Shown here piece after piece: positions 23,776-35,470 of a stretch of DNA of 64,000 nt. How positions within the stretch are numbered: position 1 is the first letter of the stretch; each line of letters begins with the position of its first letter. The stretch lies in contig NC_044007.1 in NCBI RefSeq assembly GCF_900496995.4, forward strand, positions 777,857 to 841,856. Reading direction: 5' to 3'. The stretch is from Aquila chrysaetos chrysaetos (taxonomy: Eukaryota; Chordata; Aves; Accipitriformes; Accipitridae). The position numbers and the translations under genes were made by a program. The notes under the pieces were generated by a model that was not told the DNA's origin, did not search any database, and worked only from the letters and a program-made list of their open reading frames with translations.

Positions 23776-24905
23776 CGCACCGGCACTGCGGACCGGCACC
23801 CGCACCGGGACACCGACCCGCACCGGCACCCGCACCGGGCACCGGCACCCGAACCGGGACCCGGACCGGGCATCGGCACCGGCACCGGGACCCGAGCCGG
23901 GCATCGGGACCGGCATCGGCACCGGGACCCGAGCCGGGCATCGGTACCCGAACCGGGCATCGGTACCGGCATCGGCACCGGGACCCGAGCCGGGCATCAG
24001 TACCCGAACCGGGCATCGGTACCGGCATCGGCACCGGGACCCGAACCGGGCATCAGTACCCAAACCGGGCATCAGTACCAGCACCGGGATCCGAACCGGG
24101 CATCGGGACCGGCACTGAGGACCGCCACCCGAACCGGCACCCGAACCGGGCATCGGGACCGGCATCGGCACCGGCACTGCTGACCGGTACCGGCACCACC
24201 ACCGGGCATCGGGACCGGCACTGCAGCTCAGCACCAGTACCAGAACGGGGCATTGGTACCAGCGTCGGGACCGGCACTGCAGACCGGCACCAGCATCGGG
24301 ACTGGCATGGGGACCCAAACCCGGCATCGGGACCGGCACCAGCATTGGTACCGGCACTGTGGACCGGCACCAGCATCAGTACCCAAACCGGGCACCAGTA
24401 CCAGCATCGGTACCGGCATTGGCACCGGCACTGCAGACCAGCATCAGTACCCAAACCGGGCATCGGTACCGGCATCGGCACTGGCACTGCAGTCGGGCAC
24501 TGGAACCGGTACCGGCCATCAGAATCAGCACTGCATTGGCATTGGCACTGGCATTGGCACCGGCATCGGCACCGGCATCGGCACCGGCACTGCAGACTGG
24601 CACCAGCATCGGTACCCGAACCGGGCATCAGCACTGGCACAGGCACTGTGGCTGGGCACCGGCACCCGAACCAGAACTGGGCGCTGGCACTGGGCACCAG
24701 TACTGGCACTACAGCTGGGCACCAGTACCGGAACCAGGCATCGGTACCAGCATCAGCACCGGCACTGCAGACCAGCACCGGTGTTGGTACCGGCACCCAA
24801 ACCGGGCATCGGTACTGGCACCTGCACTGCCACTGCAGTCGGGCACCGGAACCGGTACCGGGCATCAGAACCAGCACTGCGGCTGCGCACCAGCACCAGG
24901 CACCG
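23776..24905. repeat. Minisatellite built on ACCGGCACCGGGACCCGA and GGGCATCGGTACCGGCAT
   Basis: About 1.1 kb of imperfect tandem units of roughly 18 bp and multiples, all variants of ACCGGCAC/ACCGGCAT/ACCCGAACC. It begins right beside the CCAAT box of the secreted-protein gene, so it forms the immediate upstream region of that promoter. Long open frames on both strands here (such as CRCRYRCPVR-type repeats) are products of the repeat. Confidence 0.9.
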
Positions 24906-24949
24906 GGCGTTGGCACCATCCAGCCCGAGTCGTGCTGGGAGCCCGTACC

Positions 24950-25410
24950 GCTCTGGGGACCCCCAAACCTGGACACACACCCCCCCCACACACACACCGC
25001 TGCAGGGACCCCCGAGCCACGGCCGGGACCCCCAGCACCACTTTGGGGACCCCCAGGCCCAGAGTCACAGCCAGGACCCCCAGCACCATTTCGGGGACCC
25101 CCAGCACCACTTTGGGGACCCCCCAGGCCCAGAGCCACAGCCAGGACCCCCAGCCCCACTCCGGGGACCCCAGCCCCAGCACCATTCCATGGCACAGCTC
25201 CAGGGACCCCCAAACCCGGACCCTCGGCAGGAACCCTCAGCACAATTTCGGGGACCGCAGAGCCACGGCCGGGACCCCCAGCACCGCTCTGGGGACCCCC
25301 CAGACCCAGCACCACAGCTGCGTCCCACAGCACAGCTCCGGGGACCCCTGCACCCGGAACCCCAGCTGGGACCCTCCAGGGCCACTGGGCATACTGGGGG
25401 TGCTGGGCAC
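24950..25410. repeat. Minisatellite built on GGACCCCCAGCACCACTTTG
   Basis: Tandem, imperfect copies of a unit of about 24 bp (GGGACCCCCAGCACC plus ACTTTGG or CATTTCGG), mixed with 'CAGAGCCACAGCCAGGAC' segments. It continues the series of repeats between the two divergent promoters. Confidence 0.8.
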
Positions 25411-25689
25411 CCTGCACTGGGGTACTGGGCACCCCCGGCCCCCCACACCGGCCCCGGCCCCCCCTGCCCCTCGCAGCAGCCCCGGGCCCCGTCTCCTCGG
25501 GGTCCCCCTGGGCTGCCCCGGCCTCGGCTGCCGGGGGGGGGGGCTGCCATGGGGAGACCCTCACCCGCACCCCGCCAGACTCCCCCAAGCAGGCAGCACC
25601 CCTTTCCCGGGGGCACCCCGACCCACACAGCCCCCCGCAGCCAGGCTCGTGGGTTTGGGATGGAGCAGGGGGGGGTCCCGTCCCTGCCC

Positions 25690-26960
25690 CGCACCCCCCC
25701 CCCCCGGGCCCCCCCCCGGCAGCCCGAACAAGGGGCCCTTTATGGCCGGGGCAGCTCAATGCCCCTTTGTTCCCCGGATTAAGGGGCTGCGGGACGGGGG
25801 GCGAGCGCCCGGCTCCGGTTGCAGGGGCCGCGTGCGGTGCCGGGGGGGGGGCGAGGGGGTCCCGCCGGGGCCGGGGGCTCCCGGCCCTTTCCCCATCCCA
25901 CCGGGGTGCCGGTTGGCAGCGCCGGGATGGCCACGGGAGTTGGGGTGCCGCCAGCCACGGGGGGCCACGTGGCCCCTCCGGCCCCGGCCCCTTTATTGGG
26001 GCACCCTGGTACGGCAGAGCCCCAGCTGCCGGCGGCACAATGCGCCTTTATGCCGGCTTTGTGCCGCCGCCGAGCGCCGGAACAATCCGGCCGTGTGGCC
26101 CACGTCCTGCCCATCCGGCGTCGCCCGTCCCTGGCACCGGCCCCACGTCCCCGTGGGATGAGTTGCTCCGGATGGGGGGGTCTCTCCCGCACCCCCAAAC
26201 CCGGCACCAGCGTCCTCCCTCGCCCCCATGAGCCGGCACAGCCCTGGTGAGCCGGTACAGCGCTGGTGAGCCAATATGGTCCCAGTGGGACAGTATGGTC
26301 CCGGTGAGCCGGCACAATCCCCGTGAGCCGGCACAGTCCCCGTGAGTCGGCAAAACCCTGGTGAGCCAAAACGGTCCCAATGAGCCGGTCCAACCCCAGT
26401 GAGCCGGTACGGCCCCGGTGAGCCGGTACAGTCCCGGTGAGCCGGTACCATCCCGGTAAACCAGTATGACCCTGCTGAGCCATTAAACCCAGTGACACAG
26501 CATAGCGGTGAGCTGGCACAGCCCCAGTGAGCCGGCACAGCCCCGGTGAGCCGGCACAGTGACGGTGAGCCAGTACAGCACTGGTGAGCCAATATGGTCC
26601 CAGCAAGCCAGTATAGCCCCAGTGAGCCGGCGCAGCCCCAGCGAGCCGGCACAGCCCCGGTGAGCCGGTACGGATGGCCCCGGTGAGGCGGCACAGCCGC
26701 GGTGAGCCGGCAGAGCCCACCCGTCCGAATGCCCAGGACGGGTCCCCCCAGGCCCCCGCGGGCGGTGGGCTCCCGGGACACCCCATTCCGGGCCCCGGCT
26801 GCGTGGGTGCCGCGGGACCCCGGCCATGGCGGGTGCCAGGATGCCGGTGAAGCGGCTCCCCGGTGCTGCCGGGGGGGGGGACACAGGGCCGCCCCCGTCC
26901 CCCAGGGCGGACAAGGACCCTTTGCCCGGGGCTCAATGTCCCTTTGTTCGCCGGCGCCGC
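25690..26960. repeat. Interval with a recurring CAATGCCCCTTTGTTC-type motif
   Basis: Between and around two minisatellites, short related blocks recur: CAATGCCCCTTTGTTC (about 25759-25774), CCCTTTATTGGGGC (about 25989-26002), CAATGCGCCTTTATGCC (about 26038-26054), and CAATGTCCCTTTGTTC (about 26935-26950). They may be remnants of a longer-period repeat or a set of binding sites. No gene is recognised here. Confidence 0.5.
26225..26725. repeat. Minisatellite, 19-20-bp unit GTGAGCCGGCACAGCCCCG
   Basis: About 25 imperfect copies of GTGAGCCGGYACAGYCCCG. Neighbouring copies near 26302-26360 are 19 bp apart. It ends where non-repetitive GC-rich sequence resumes near 26.72 kb. Confidence 0.9.
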
Positions 26961-27469
26961 GCCTCGGGGATCAAAGCGGCCGGACCCTGACCCTAATTTT
27001 GGGGGGGGGGACACACAGATCTAGCCCCCCCCCCAGGGCAGCCAGCGGTCACCCAGCTCGACCCCCTCTTTGGGGTGTGCTCTGCACCCCCCCCACTTTG
27101 GGGTGCTTCTCCCACGGACCCCCGTGCTGTGGGTGCTTGGGGGGGGTCGTCAGGGACCCCCACCCTCTCTGGGCACCCCAGAGGGGTGCAGGAGGGGGCC
27201 CGAGGGGCTCCCAGAGCCCCATGGCATGGGGGGGTTGGGGGGGGCACAAAGAGGGGGGGTCCCACTGGGGGGATCCCAGTGCCTGGGGGGGGGGTCTCAG
27301 TGCTGGGGGGGGGGGTCCCACTGGGGGGGTTCCCAGTGCCTGGGCACCACGGGCGTCACCGTGTCCCCACGCTGTCGGGGACGGGTCCCCGTCTCGTGTG
27401 CCGGTGCCTGATGGGTTTCGCTGCCGGGAGGGTCCCCGGGTGCCCCCGGCCCCCCCCATAGTGTGAGGA

Positions 27470-28290
27470 CACCGTGTTGGGGAGCAGGGGTGGGGAGGGG
27501 GACATGGGGACAGGGGTGGGGAGAGGGATGGCGATGGTGACGGTGACAAAGGGACAGGGGTGGGCATGATGACGGGGGGACAGGGGTGGAGATGGGGACA
27601 TGGGGACAGGGATGGGGACAGGGATGGGGAAATGGGACAGGGACGGGGATGGTGACATGGGGATGGGGACATGGGGACGGGGATGGAGACATGGGGACAG
27701 GGGGACAGGGGTGGGGACAGAAATGGGGATGGGGACATGGGGACAGGGATGGGGACAGGGGTGGGCATGATGACAGGGGGACAGGGATGGGGATGGTGAC
27801 ATGGGGACAGGGGTGGAGATGGGGACTTGGGAACAGGGATGGGGACAGGGATGGGGAAATGGGGACAGGGATGGGGAAATGGGACAGGGGGACGGGGTGG
27901 GGACAGAAATGGGGATGGTGACATGGGGACAGGGGTGGAGATGGGGACATGGGGACAGGGATGGGGACAGGGATGGGGAAATGGGGACAGGGATGGGGAC
28001 GGTGACATGGGGATGGGGACATGGAGATGGGGACATGGGGATGGGGACATGGGGATGGGGACGGGGACGGGGATGGGGACATGGGGATGGGGACATGGGG
28101 ACGGGGATGGAGACATGGGAACAGGGGGACAGAGATGGGGACATGGGGACAGAAATGGGGATGGTGACATGGAGACAGGGACAGGGATGGGGATGGTGAC
28201 ATGGGGACAGGGATGGGGACAGCGATGGTGACGGTGACAGGGATGTGGATGGTGACATGGGGACAGGGGTGCAGAGACACAGAGATGGGG
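27470..28290 (+). repeat. Purine-rich minisatellite GGGGACA/GGGATG
   Basis: About 800 bp made of GGGGACAGGGATGGGGACAT and its variants (GGTGACATGGGGAC, GGGGATGGGGACATGG). The + strand is almost wholly purine apart from single T and C and has a G run of four every 6-8 bases, so it should form G-quadruplexes or triplexes. The C-rich complement gives His/Pro/Ser-rich chance frames. Confidence 0.92.
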
Positions 28291-28329
28291 GAGGGGGGTG
28301 AGGAAGGGGAGGTGGGGTTGAGGATGGGG

Positions 28330-29400
28330 AGCACTGGTCTTAGGCTGCACTGGGAGTACTGGAAGCAGGCGTCTCAGGCAGTATTAGGAGCACTGGGAGC
28401 ACTGGTCCTGGGACAGGCCATACTGGGGCAGTGGGGGAGCACTGGGAGCACTGGTCCCAGACCTGGGAGCACTGGGATTACTGGGATTACTGGGAGCCCT
28501 GCTCCCAGACCGGGGAGCCCCAGAATTACTGGGAGCCCTGCTCCCAGACCGGGGAGCACTGGGATTACTGGGAGCCTTGTGCCCAGACCCAGGAGCGCTG
28601 GGATTCCTAATGAGCACTGCTCCCAGACTGGGGAGCACTGGGATTCCTATGAGTACCGCTCCCAGACCCAGGAGCACTGGATCACTGGGAGCCCTGCTCC
28701 CAGACCTGGGAGCACTTGGATTACTGGGAAGAGTGGAATTCCCACGAGCACCGCTCCCAGATGGGCCAGCACTGGGATTACTGGGAGCCTTGCTCCCAGC
28801 CCGGGGAGCACTGGGATTCCTACGAGCACCGCTCCCAGACTGGGGAGCACTGGGATTACTGGGAGCCCTGGTGCCAGACTGGGCAGCACTGGGATTCCTG
28901 GGAGCCCTGCTCCCAGACTGGGGAGCACTGGGATTACTGGGAAGAGCGGCATTCCCATCAGCACCGCTCCCAGATGGGCCAGCACCGGGATTACTGGGAG
29001 CCCTGGTCCCAGACCGGGGAGCACTGGGATTCCCACGAGCCCTGCTCGCGGACTGGGAGCACTGGGATTCCCACGGCCGCCGCCCCCAGACCCGGGAGCA
29101 CCGGGACTACCGGGAAGAGCGGCATTCCCACGAGCCCTGCTCGCGGACTGGGAGCACTGGGATTCCCACGGCCGCCGCCCCCAGACCCGGGAGCACCGGG
29201 ATTACTGGGAAGAGCGGCATTCCCACGAGCCCTGCTCGCGGACTGGGAGCACTGGGATTCCCCCGGCCGCCGCCCCCAGACCCGGGAGCACCGGGACTAC
29301 CGGGAAGAGCGGCATTCCCACGAGCCCTGCTCGCGGACTGGGAGCACTGGGATTCCCACGGCCGCCGCCCCCAGACCCGGGAGCACCGGGACCACCGGGA
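28330..29400 (+). repeat. Minisatellite, about 40-bp unit with a 95-bp higher-order block
   Basis: Copies of GGGAGCACTGGGATTACTGG plus GAGCCCTGCTCCCAGAC, spaced about 37-42 bp. Near the right end a 95-bp block (CCCGGGAGCACCGGGA at 29091, 29186, 29281 and 29376) is repeated about four times with little change. It stops abruptly where the CK2-alpha CpG island starts. Confidence 0.92.
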
Positions 29401-29659
29401 GCCGCGGCCCCGCCCCCGCCGGCTCGGGCCCGCCGCGCAGGCGCAGTGTCGGCGCGCGGAAGGGGCGGGGTGAGGCGGGAGGCGGCGCTCCGTCCTGCGC
29501 GCCGGCGTCGGGGCGCCGGCGCGGTGGCGCCCCCCATCGGCCCGGCGGGGCCCGCCCGGTCCCGTCCCGTCCGCCGCCGCCGCCGCCGCCATCTTGTCAC
29601 CCCCGGCGGAGGGGAGGCAGCGCCCCTCCCCGCAGCGCCGGGCCGCGGCGCTCGGCCAG
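29400..29659 (+). promoter_or_regulatory. CSNK2A1-like: CpG-island promoter and non-coding exon 1 of the CK2-alpha gene
   Basis: Dense CpG sequence with GGGGCGGGG boxes and no TATA box. At 29581-29595 a GCC repeat runs into GCCATCTT, which on the - strand is AAGATGGCGGC, a strong YY1 site of the kind found at or just after starts of housekeeping genes. Exon 1 most likely ends at 29659 (GGCCAG/GTAGGC); another donor is at 29695 (GACCG/GTGAGA). The next exon starts at 41628. The exact transcription start is not visible. Confidence 0.65.
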
Positions 29660-29719
29660 GTAGGCCCCGCAGCCCGCAGGAGCACGGCCCGACCGGTGAG
29701 AAGGCGGCGGGGCGTCGCG

Positions 29720-31385
29720 GGGGGAGACGGAGGGGAGGGGGGGTGGGGGGGAGTGTGAGCAATGGGGGGGGGGGGGGGTGAGGGGGTGTCGGAGTGTGGG
29801 GGTGAGAATATGGGGGTGTGAGGGGGGGACTGTGAGCAGTGGGGGGGGGGGAGTGTGAGCGTGGGGGTTTGAGTGGGGTGTGAGAATGGGGGGGCGAGTG
29901 TGGGGGGGGGGAGTGTGAGCAGTGGGGAGTGAGAGTGATCATGGGGTTGTGAGTGTGAGCACTGGGGGAATGAGTGTGAGTGGGGGGGAGTGTGAGCAGT
30001 GAGGGGGGGAGTGTGAGTGGGGTTGAGTGTGAGCGTGGGGGTGTGAGGGGGTGTTTGAGTGTGGGGTGTGAGAATGGGGGGTGAGTGGGAGTGGGAGGGT
30101 GAGTGTGAGCAATGGGGGGGTGAGTGCGATCATGGGTATGTGAGTGTGAGCGTGGGGGTGTGAGCAATGGGGGTGAGTGTGAGCGTGGGTATGTGAGTGT
30201 GAGTGGGGGGGTGAGTGTGAGCAATGGGGGTGAGTGTGAGCGTGGGTATGTGAGTGTGAGTGGGGGGTGAGTGTGAGCAATGGGGGGGAGTGTGAGCATG
30301 GGTGTGTGAGTGTGAGTGTGAGTGGGGGGTGAGTGTGAGCAATGGGGGGTGAGTGTGAGCGTGGGTATGTGAGTGTGAGTGGGGGGTGAGTGTGAGCAAT
30401 GGGGGGGAGTGTGAGCATGGGTGTGTGAGTGTGAGTGTGAGTGGGGGGTGAGTGTGAGCAATGGGGGGTGAGTGTGAGCGTGGGTATGTGAGTGTGAGTG
30501 GGGGGTGAGTGTGAGCAGTGGGGGGTGAGTGTGAGCATGGGTGTGTGAGTGTGAGCAATGGGGGTGAGTGGGGGGGGGAGTGTGAGGGGGTGTTGGAGTG
30601 TGGGTGTGAGAATATGGGGGGGTGTGAGCAATGGGGGTGAGTGGGGGGGGAGTGTGAGGGGGTGTTGGAGTGTGGGTGTGAGAATATGGGGGGGGTGTGA
30701 GCAATGGGGGGGGAGTGTGAGCAATGGGGAGTGTGACTGTGAGGGTGTGAGCGTGAGGGTGTGAGTGGGTGTTTGAGCCTGGGCATGAGGGTGTGAGATT
30801 GGGGGTGTGAGATTGGGGGTGTGAGATTGGGGGTGTGAGATTGGGGTGTGGGGGTGTGAGATTGGGGTGTGGGGGTGTGAGATTGGGGTGTGGGGGTGTG
30901 AGTGTGAGCGTTGAGGGGTGTGACTGTGAGTGTGAGCATGGAGGGGTGTGAGTGAGCATGGAGGAGTGTGAGTGGGTGTGAGTGTGGGGGGTGAGCGTGA
31001 GCATGGAGGGGTGTGAGTGGGTGTGAGTGTGGGGTTGTGAGTGTGAGCACCAGGGGGTGAGTGCAGATGAGTTGGGGGATGTGAAAGTGAGTGTGAGCGT
31101 GGGAGTGTGTAAGTGGAGGTGTGAGTGCAGGGGGGGGGTGTGATGGGGTGTGAGTAGGGCTGGGGGGCTGTATGAGCATGACGGGGTGTGTGCACAGGTC
31201 GGGGGGGGGCGAGGATGAGTGTGTGTGTGGGGGTGTGAGGGTGAGTGTGATGGGGTGTGAGTGCCTGGGTGTGGGGTTGTGTGTGAGTGGGGGGGTGAGG
31301 GTGAGCGTGGGGGCGTGAGGGTGAACACAGGGGTGTGGGGGGGTGTACATGGGTGTGAGGGGTGTGCGGGTGAGCGTGGGGCAGG
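29720..31385 (+). repeat. GTGAGTGTGAGC minisatellite at the start of CK2-alpha intron 1
   Basis: About 1.65 kb of G-rich repeat made of GTGAGTGTGAGC, GGGGGGTGAGTG, GTGGGTATGTGAGTG and related units, with some blocks of about 60 bp repeated (for example 30280-30340 and 30400-30460). It begins about 60 bases after exon 1 and contains dozens of GTGAGT motifs on the sense strand. It is not telomeric (no TTAGGG). Confidence 0.92.
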
Positions 31386-33429
31386 GTGGCGGGCACCAGA
31401 TGCACGAGGGGCGAACGTGGGGGGCACTGGGGGTGGGGGCATCAGCAGGACACCCGGGGTGGGAGGTGCGGGAGCTGGGTGTCAGTGGGGCGAGGGGGGG
31501 TCAGAGGGGCTCGGCAGTGTGGGGAGGGGGGCTTGCTGGGGGGGGGGGGGTCTGAGGGTGTGAGTGTGCAAGGGCCGTGTCAGAGGGGGGCCTGCCCCAC
31601 TGCCGGGGGGGTCCCTGTGGGGCACCAGGCGTTGGGGTCCCGTTTGTGAGGGGTTCACCTGGGTGAGGTGCGGGGCAGGGAGGCCCCCCCTGTTTTGGGG
31701 GGGACGTGCGGCAGTGTCCCGTGGGGCTGTAGGGGCGAGGTGTGGGGCAGGGGATGCCACCGGCAGAGGTGCCCGGCACCGCGGGGTGGCCGCTGTCCTG
31801 CGCGGGTGACGCGGTGACCCACCGGTGTGTGTTGGTGCTGGGGGGCTGCGAGGAGGGACGGGCGTCTGGCACCGCTGCCTGCGCCTGCCTGCGCCTGCCA
31901 GACTCCACGCGTGTCTTCTGGGTGGCACGTTGTCCTGCCGAGCGGTGGGTACCGGCCGATGCGGTGGGGTGCTGCCAGGAGAGGGGCAGGGCAGGGGTCA
32001 GCGCCGTGGTTTACTTTTACCAGACTCTTGTGGTTTACTTTAAAAATTCTAGTCTACTCTCCGACCAAGACGCGGGGGGAGGTGGGGTGCAGCATCTCGC
32101 TTTTGGGGACTGCTCGGGCCCTTCCCGGTGCAGTCGGTTGCCCACCCGTTAGCGAAATGCAGCGGTAATTGCCGGGGAGCACGGCTCTGCACCGACCGAC
32201 CTACGGTTTTCTGCTGAACCTCTCCACGCTCACCTGCGACGAGGGGGTGGAAAGAGTGGGAAATATCTAATGAACTTTGCTTATGCCCTTCGTTAACTGT
32301 GTAGACAAAAACAACGCAAAGCCCGTTCCTGTCCAAACTGAGAGTTTTTTCTTGTACTAATTAATCCGTCCTCTGTCTGGAGCCGTGTCGGGGTCCGGTC
32401 CCCAGCTCGGCAGCCCCTTAACGTCGAAGCCCCGTCCTTGTGACTGCAGTGAAGTCTGCGTGCCGTACCAGGATCCCAAAGCCTTTTGTAAGCACCGATG
32501 ATGAATTTTTAAAGGAAAACGCCAGTCTCGGTGTGAAACCGGGTGCCGTCCCGCAGGGAGGGATCCCTGCCTGCCGAGGATCGCAGAAGGAGAGCAAAGC
32601 CTTTTAAAGGCAGGCGATGAGGCGAAGCCGGTGTGAGGGAGACCACGGTACCCAGCGCGGCGGTGTTTTCGGCGGCTCTCGGGTCATGCCAGGAGGTGCC
32701 CCGACGGGTGCCACGCTGTGGGTCTGTGGTCTCACCGGCATTCCCGGCTGGCCGCAGGAGATGCGGATGGGGCAGAAGGTGCCGTTGTCACAGCTTTTAG
32801 CTGATTCTTCCTCTGAAACCTCCCTGCTTATTCCGACCGCCTTGAAACTCGCTGCGTGATAAGGAAATGTCTAAATTTAGGAACTCAACCCCTTGCCTCT
32901 TCCCCTCCTCCCCCAAGCCCGGAGTTGACCAAGCTTGCTCTCCCTCCGAGCCTTTCTCCTGGCGGCACCCAGTGCCCCCCGTGGCTCTTCGGAGAAGTCC
33001 TTGGGCAACGATGCCAAAACGCTGCGGGCAACTCGGCACGGCTCCCGCTCTTTGGGGACGGGAGGGCTTGTGTTGCCACAGCCGTCGCCAGACCTCACTC
33101 TGCGGGGTGCGTGGAAGTGCGGTTAAAAACATGGCAGGGAGAGACGTGAGAGGCCAGAGCGAGGAGCTGGAGGCGAGTGAGGTTGGGGAGGAGGGATTTG
33201 GAGTTGCAGGAGAGGGGATGGAAGAGGGTATGAAGTCAAAGGTCCAGGTCAAGACGTGGAAGGAGGGAGGGAGGGTGAGAAGGTAGATGCCATCAGCCCC
33301 ACGCAGGCTCCTGCCTGCTGGGATCTGGCATTTGAGCCTCTTTCCCCGCTCTCCCCAGGTGGAATGGGTTTGGGAGCCGGCATCAACCACGCTGAGCTGG
33401 AGGAGGTGGGTGGGCACAGGGGTGTTGGG

Positions 33430-33888
33430 TTCATGTCCAAAGAAGAGCAATGAAGCTGGTGAAGGTCCTGGAGCACAAGCCTTATGAGGAGCGGCTGAGG
33501 GAACTGGGGTTGTTTAGCCTGAAGAAAAGGAGGCTCAGGGGAGACCTTATCGCTCCCTACAAATACCTGAAAGGAAGTTGTACCGATGTGAGAGTTGGTC
33601 TCTTCTCCCAAGTAACAAGCGATAGGACAAGAGTAAATGGCCTCAAGTTGCGCCAGGGGAGGTTTAGATTGGATAGGAGGAACAATTTCTTCACTGAAAG
33701 GGTTATCAAGCATTGGAACAGGCTGCCCAGGGAAGGGGTTGAGTAATCATCCCTGAGGGTATTTAAAAGACCTGTAGACGTGGCTCTTAAGGTCATGGTT
33801 TAGTGGTGGACTTGGCAGTGTTGGGTTCACGGTTGGACTCGATGACCTTAAAGGTCTCTTCCAACCTAAACGAGTCTGTGATCCTGCG
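33430..33888 (+). mobile_element. CR1 LINE 3' fragment
   Basis: A well-preserved CR1 3' end in sense orientation. A frame reads [20 protein letters not shown] then [20 protein letters not shown], the usual translated tail of CR1 ORF2. It ends with GGTCTCTTCCAACCTAAACG. It closely matches the inverted copy at 50.8 kb, so both are from the same subfamily. Confidence 0.95.
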
Positions 33889-34249
33889 GGAGAGGGGCAT
33901 GGTTCCTTGTGAGCGATGGGATAGTGCCAGTATTTGGGTATGGAGTCAGCTGAGCCCACCCTATCCAGGCAAATGAGCCATTTCACCCTAAACCGTTGCC
34001 TTTCCAGACTGTTCGCTGCTGTGGGTTTGGATGTAACGAAGCAATCACAGTGATTTAAACGAATAAGTACATTATTGAGTGCCTGGCTCGAGAGGCTTCC
34101 CTGTTCGGAGGATGACTAAGGGCACGTCTGCCCTAGCAGGCAGGAGTGTCGGGTCCGTCTCTCCATGCGCTGATGCCAGCGCTGGGATTTCAGGCTGGAA
34201 ACCTGAGCTGGCTGCAGTCAACCGGCTCAGCTGTGGAAACCATTTTGGG

Positions 34250-34315
34250 CCAAACTGCTCCCGGACCCGCATCCTGATCCAGCCAAACTGCTCCCGGACC
34301 CGCATCCTGATCCAG
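34250..34315 (+). repeat. Perfect 33-bp tandem duplication
   Basis: Two adjacent identical 33-bp copies beginning CCAAACTGCTCCCGGACC, at 34250-34282 and 34283-34315, in CK2-alpha intron 1. Confidence 0.9.
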
Positions 34316-35470
34316 GTGGTGCTGCCCAGGGCCTCGGGTGAAGACGCAGGCGGTACCTGGGCAGGGCTCTCTGCCTGCGCTGCTTTGCCTGCACCTTTAG
34401 CGTAGATCCCTGGTTAGCGGCCGGAGCGAGGGGAGAGACGTGCCCTTCCTCGAAGTGATGGGGCCGGAGATGCGCTGGGAGGGACAAGGGCTCCGACGGG
34501 ATTAAGCTTAAATCAGCTTTCTCTGGCTGTGGCATGCAAAATTTTGTCACCCAGAGGCTGAAAGCTGTGGCCTGACAAAAGTTGTTTCACTTGGTGTAGG
34601 GGACAAGGGGAGTGCAATGCCCTGTGAGCCGGGGGGGACAGACCTGGGAGTCAGGTGGTCCCTTCTGGAGTCGAGCTGTTTTGAATTTTAGAATAATTGG
34701 GGCTGAAACAGGGCTCTGAAGCTACAGTGCCTGCTCGGGGCATGACGGTGGGGTGAGCAGGTGGATGGGAACCAGACAAGACGCTGCTTTTGTTCTCCTT
34801 TAGGGTCGGGGACCTGCTTGTCCCCATGGGCCTGCTGACGGCATCAGATGGGGGGTCACCTAGCCCCACATTTAGAGTAGGGTTTCCCTGGCCTGTTACC
34901 TGTCATCGGACGGGGCTGGTTGCTTCTCTCAAGACCCCAGAAGGACTGTGAGGGCTGAAGCTTTAAAAACGGGGAGCAGCTTGCAGCAGGTCGGGTGAGC
35001 CCGTTGCAGAGGTGGCTGGAGGTGGTGAGCTCTTGTCGGCTGCTGAGCTTCAGGAGAGGAAGGGTTACGGTCTTCTGCCACGTCGGGGTTTGAAATGGGG
35101 CTTTGAAATTGCCCAGTGAGGGCTTACCTGTACCCCGTACCCCTTACCCGCCATTCCCGAGTAGCCGGTGCCGAGGAGAGGCTTTGCAGATTTTTAAAAA
35201 AGCTGTGGCCATTTTAGAGGTCTGGTGATTTGGGTGCGATCCCTTTACGTGGGAGAAGCGGGGACACTTCACGTGGCCTCACCGCAGCCGCTGGTGTGTC
35301 AGGCCAGTGCAGCAGCTGGGAACAGAAGGAAGAACTTCTATCCCCACGGGCTGGATCTGACCTGGATCCTTAACTCTTTTGTTGAGTACGAGCCCTGTAT
35401 CCCTTTGAAGAACAAATGCACTCCTCCATTTGCAGGTGACCCTCCCTTTCCCTAGCCGCGGGGCAGGGGC

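Noticed and set aside
24053-26038. 661-codon - strand and 500-628-codon + strand frames
   Set aside because: All arise from minisatellites whose units lack stops in several frames. No start context, splice sites or domains.
29720-31385. Possible telomeric or subtelomeric array
   Set aside because: The unit is GTGAGTGTGAGC-like and has no TTAGGG tracts; it lies inside a gene.
29202-31442. 746-codon open frame on the - strand rich in His/Thr/Pro/Ser
   Set aside because: It is the complement of the GTGAGTGTGAGC minisatellite and spans the CK2-alpha promoter; no non-repeat domain is seen.
34079-34405. Possible tRNA or small RNA near the 33-bp duplication
   Set aside because: No cloverleaf, A/B boxes or Pol III terminator could be found.
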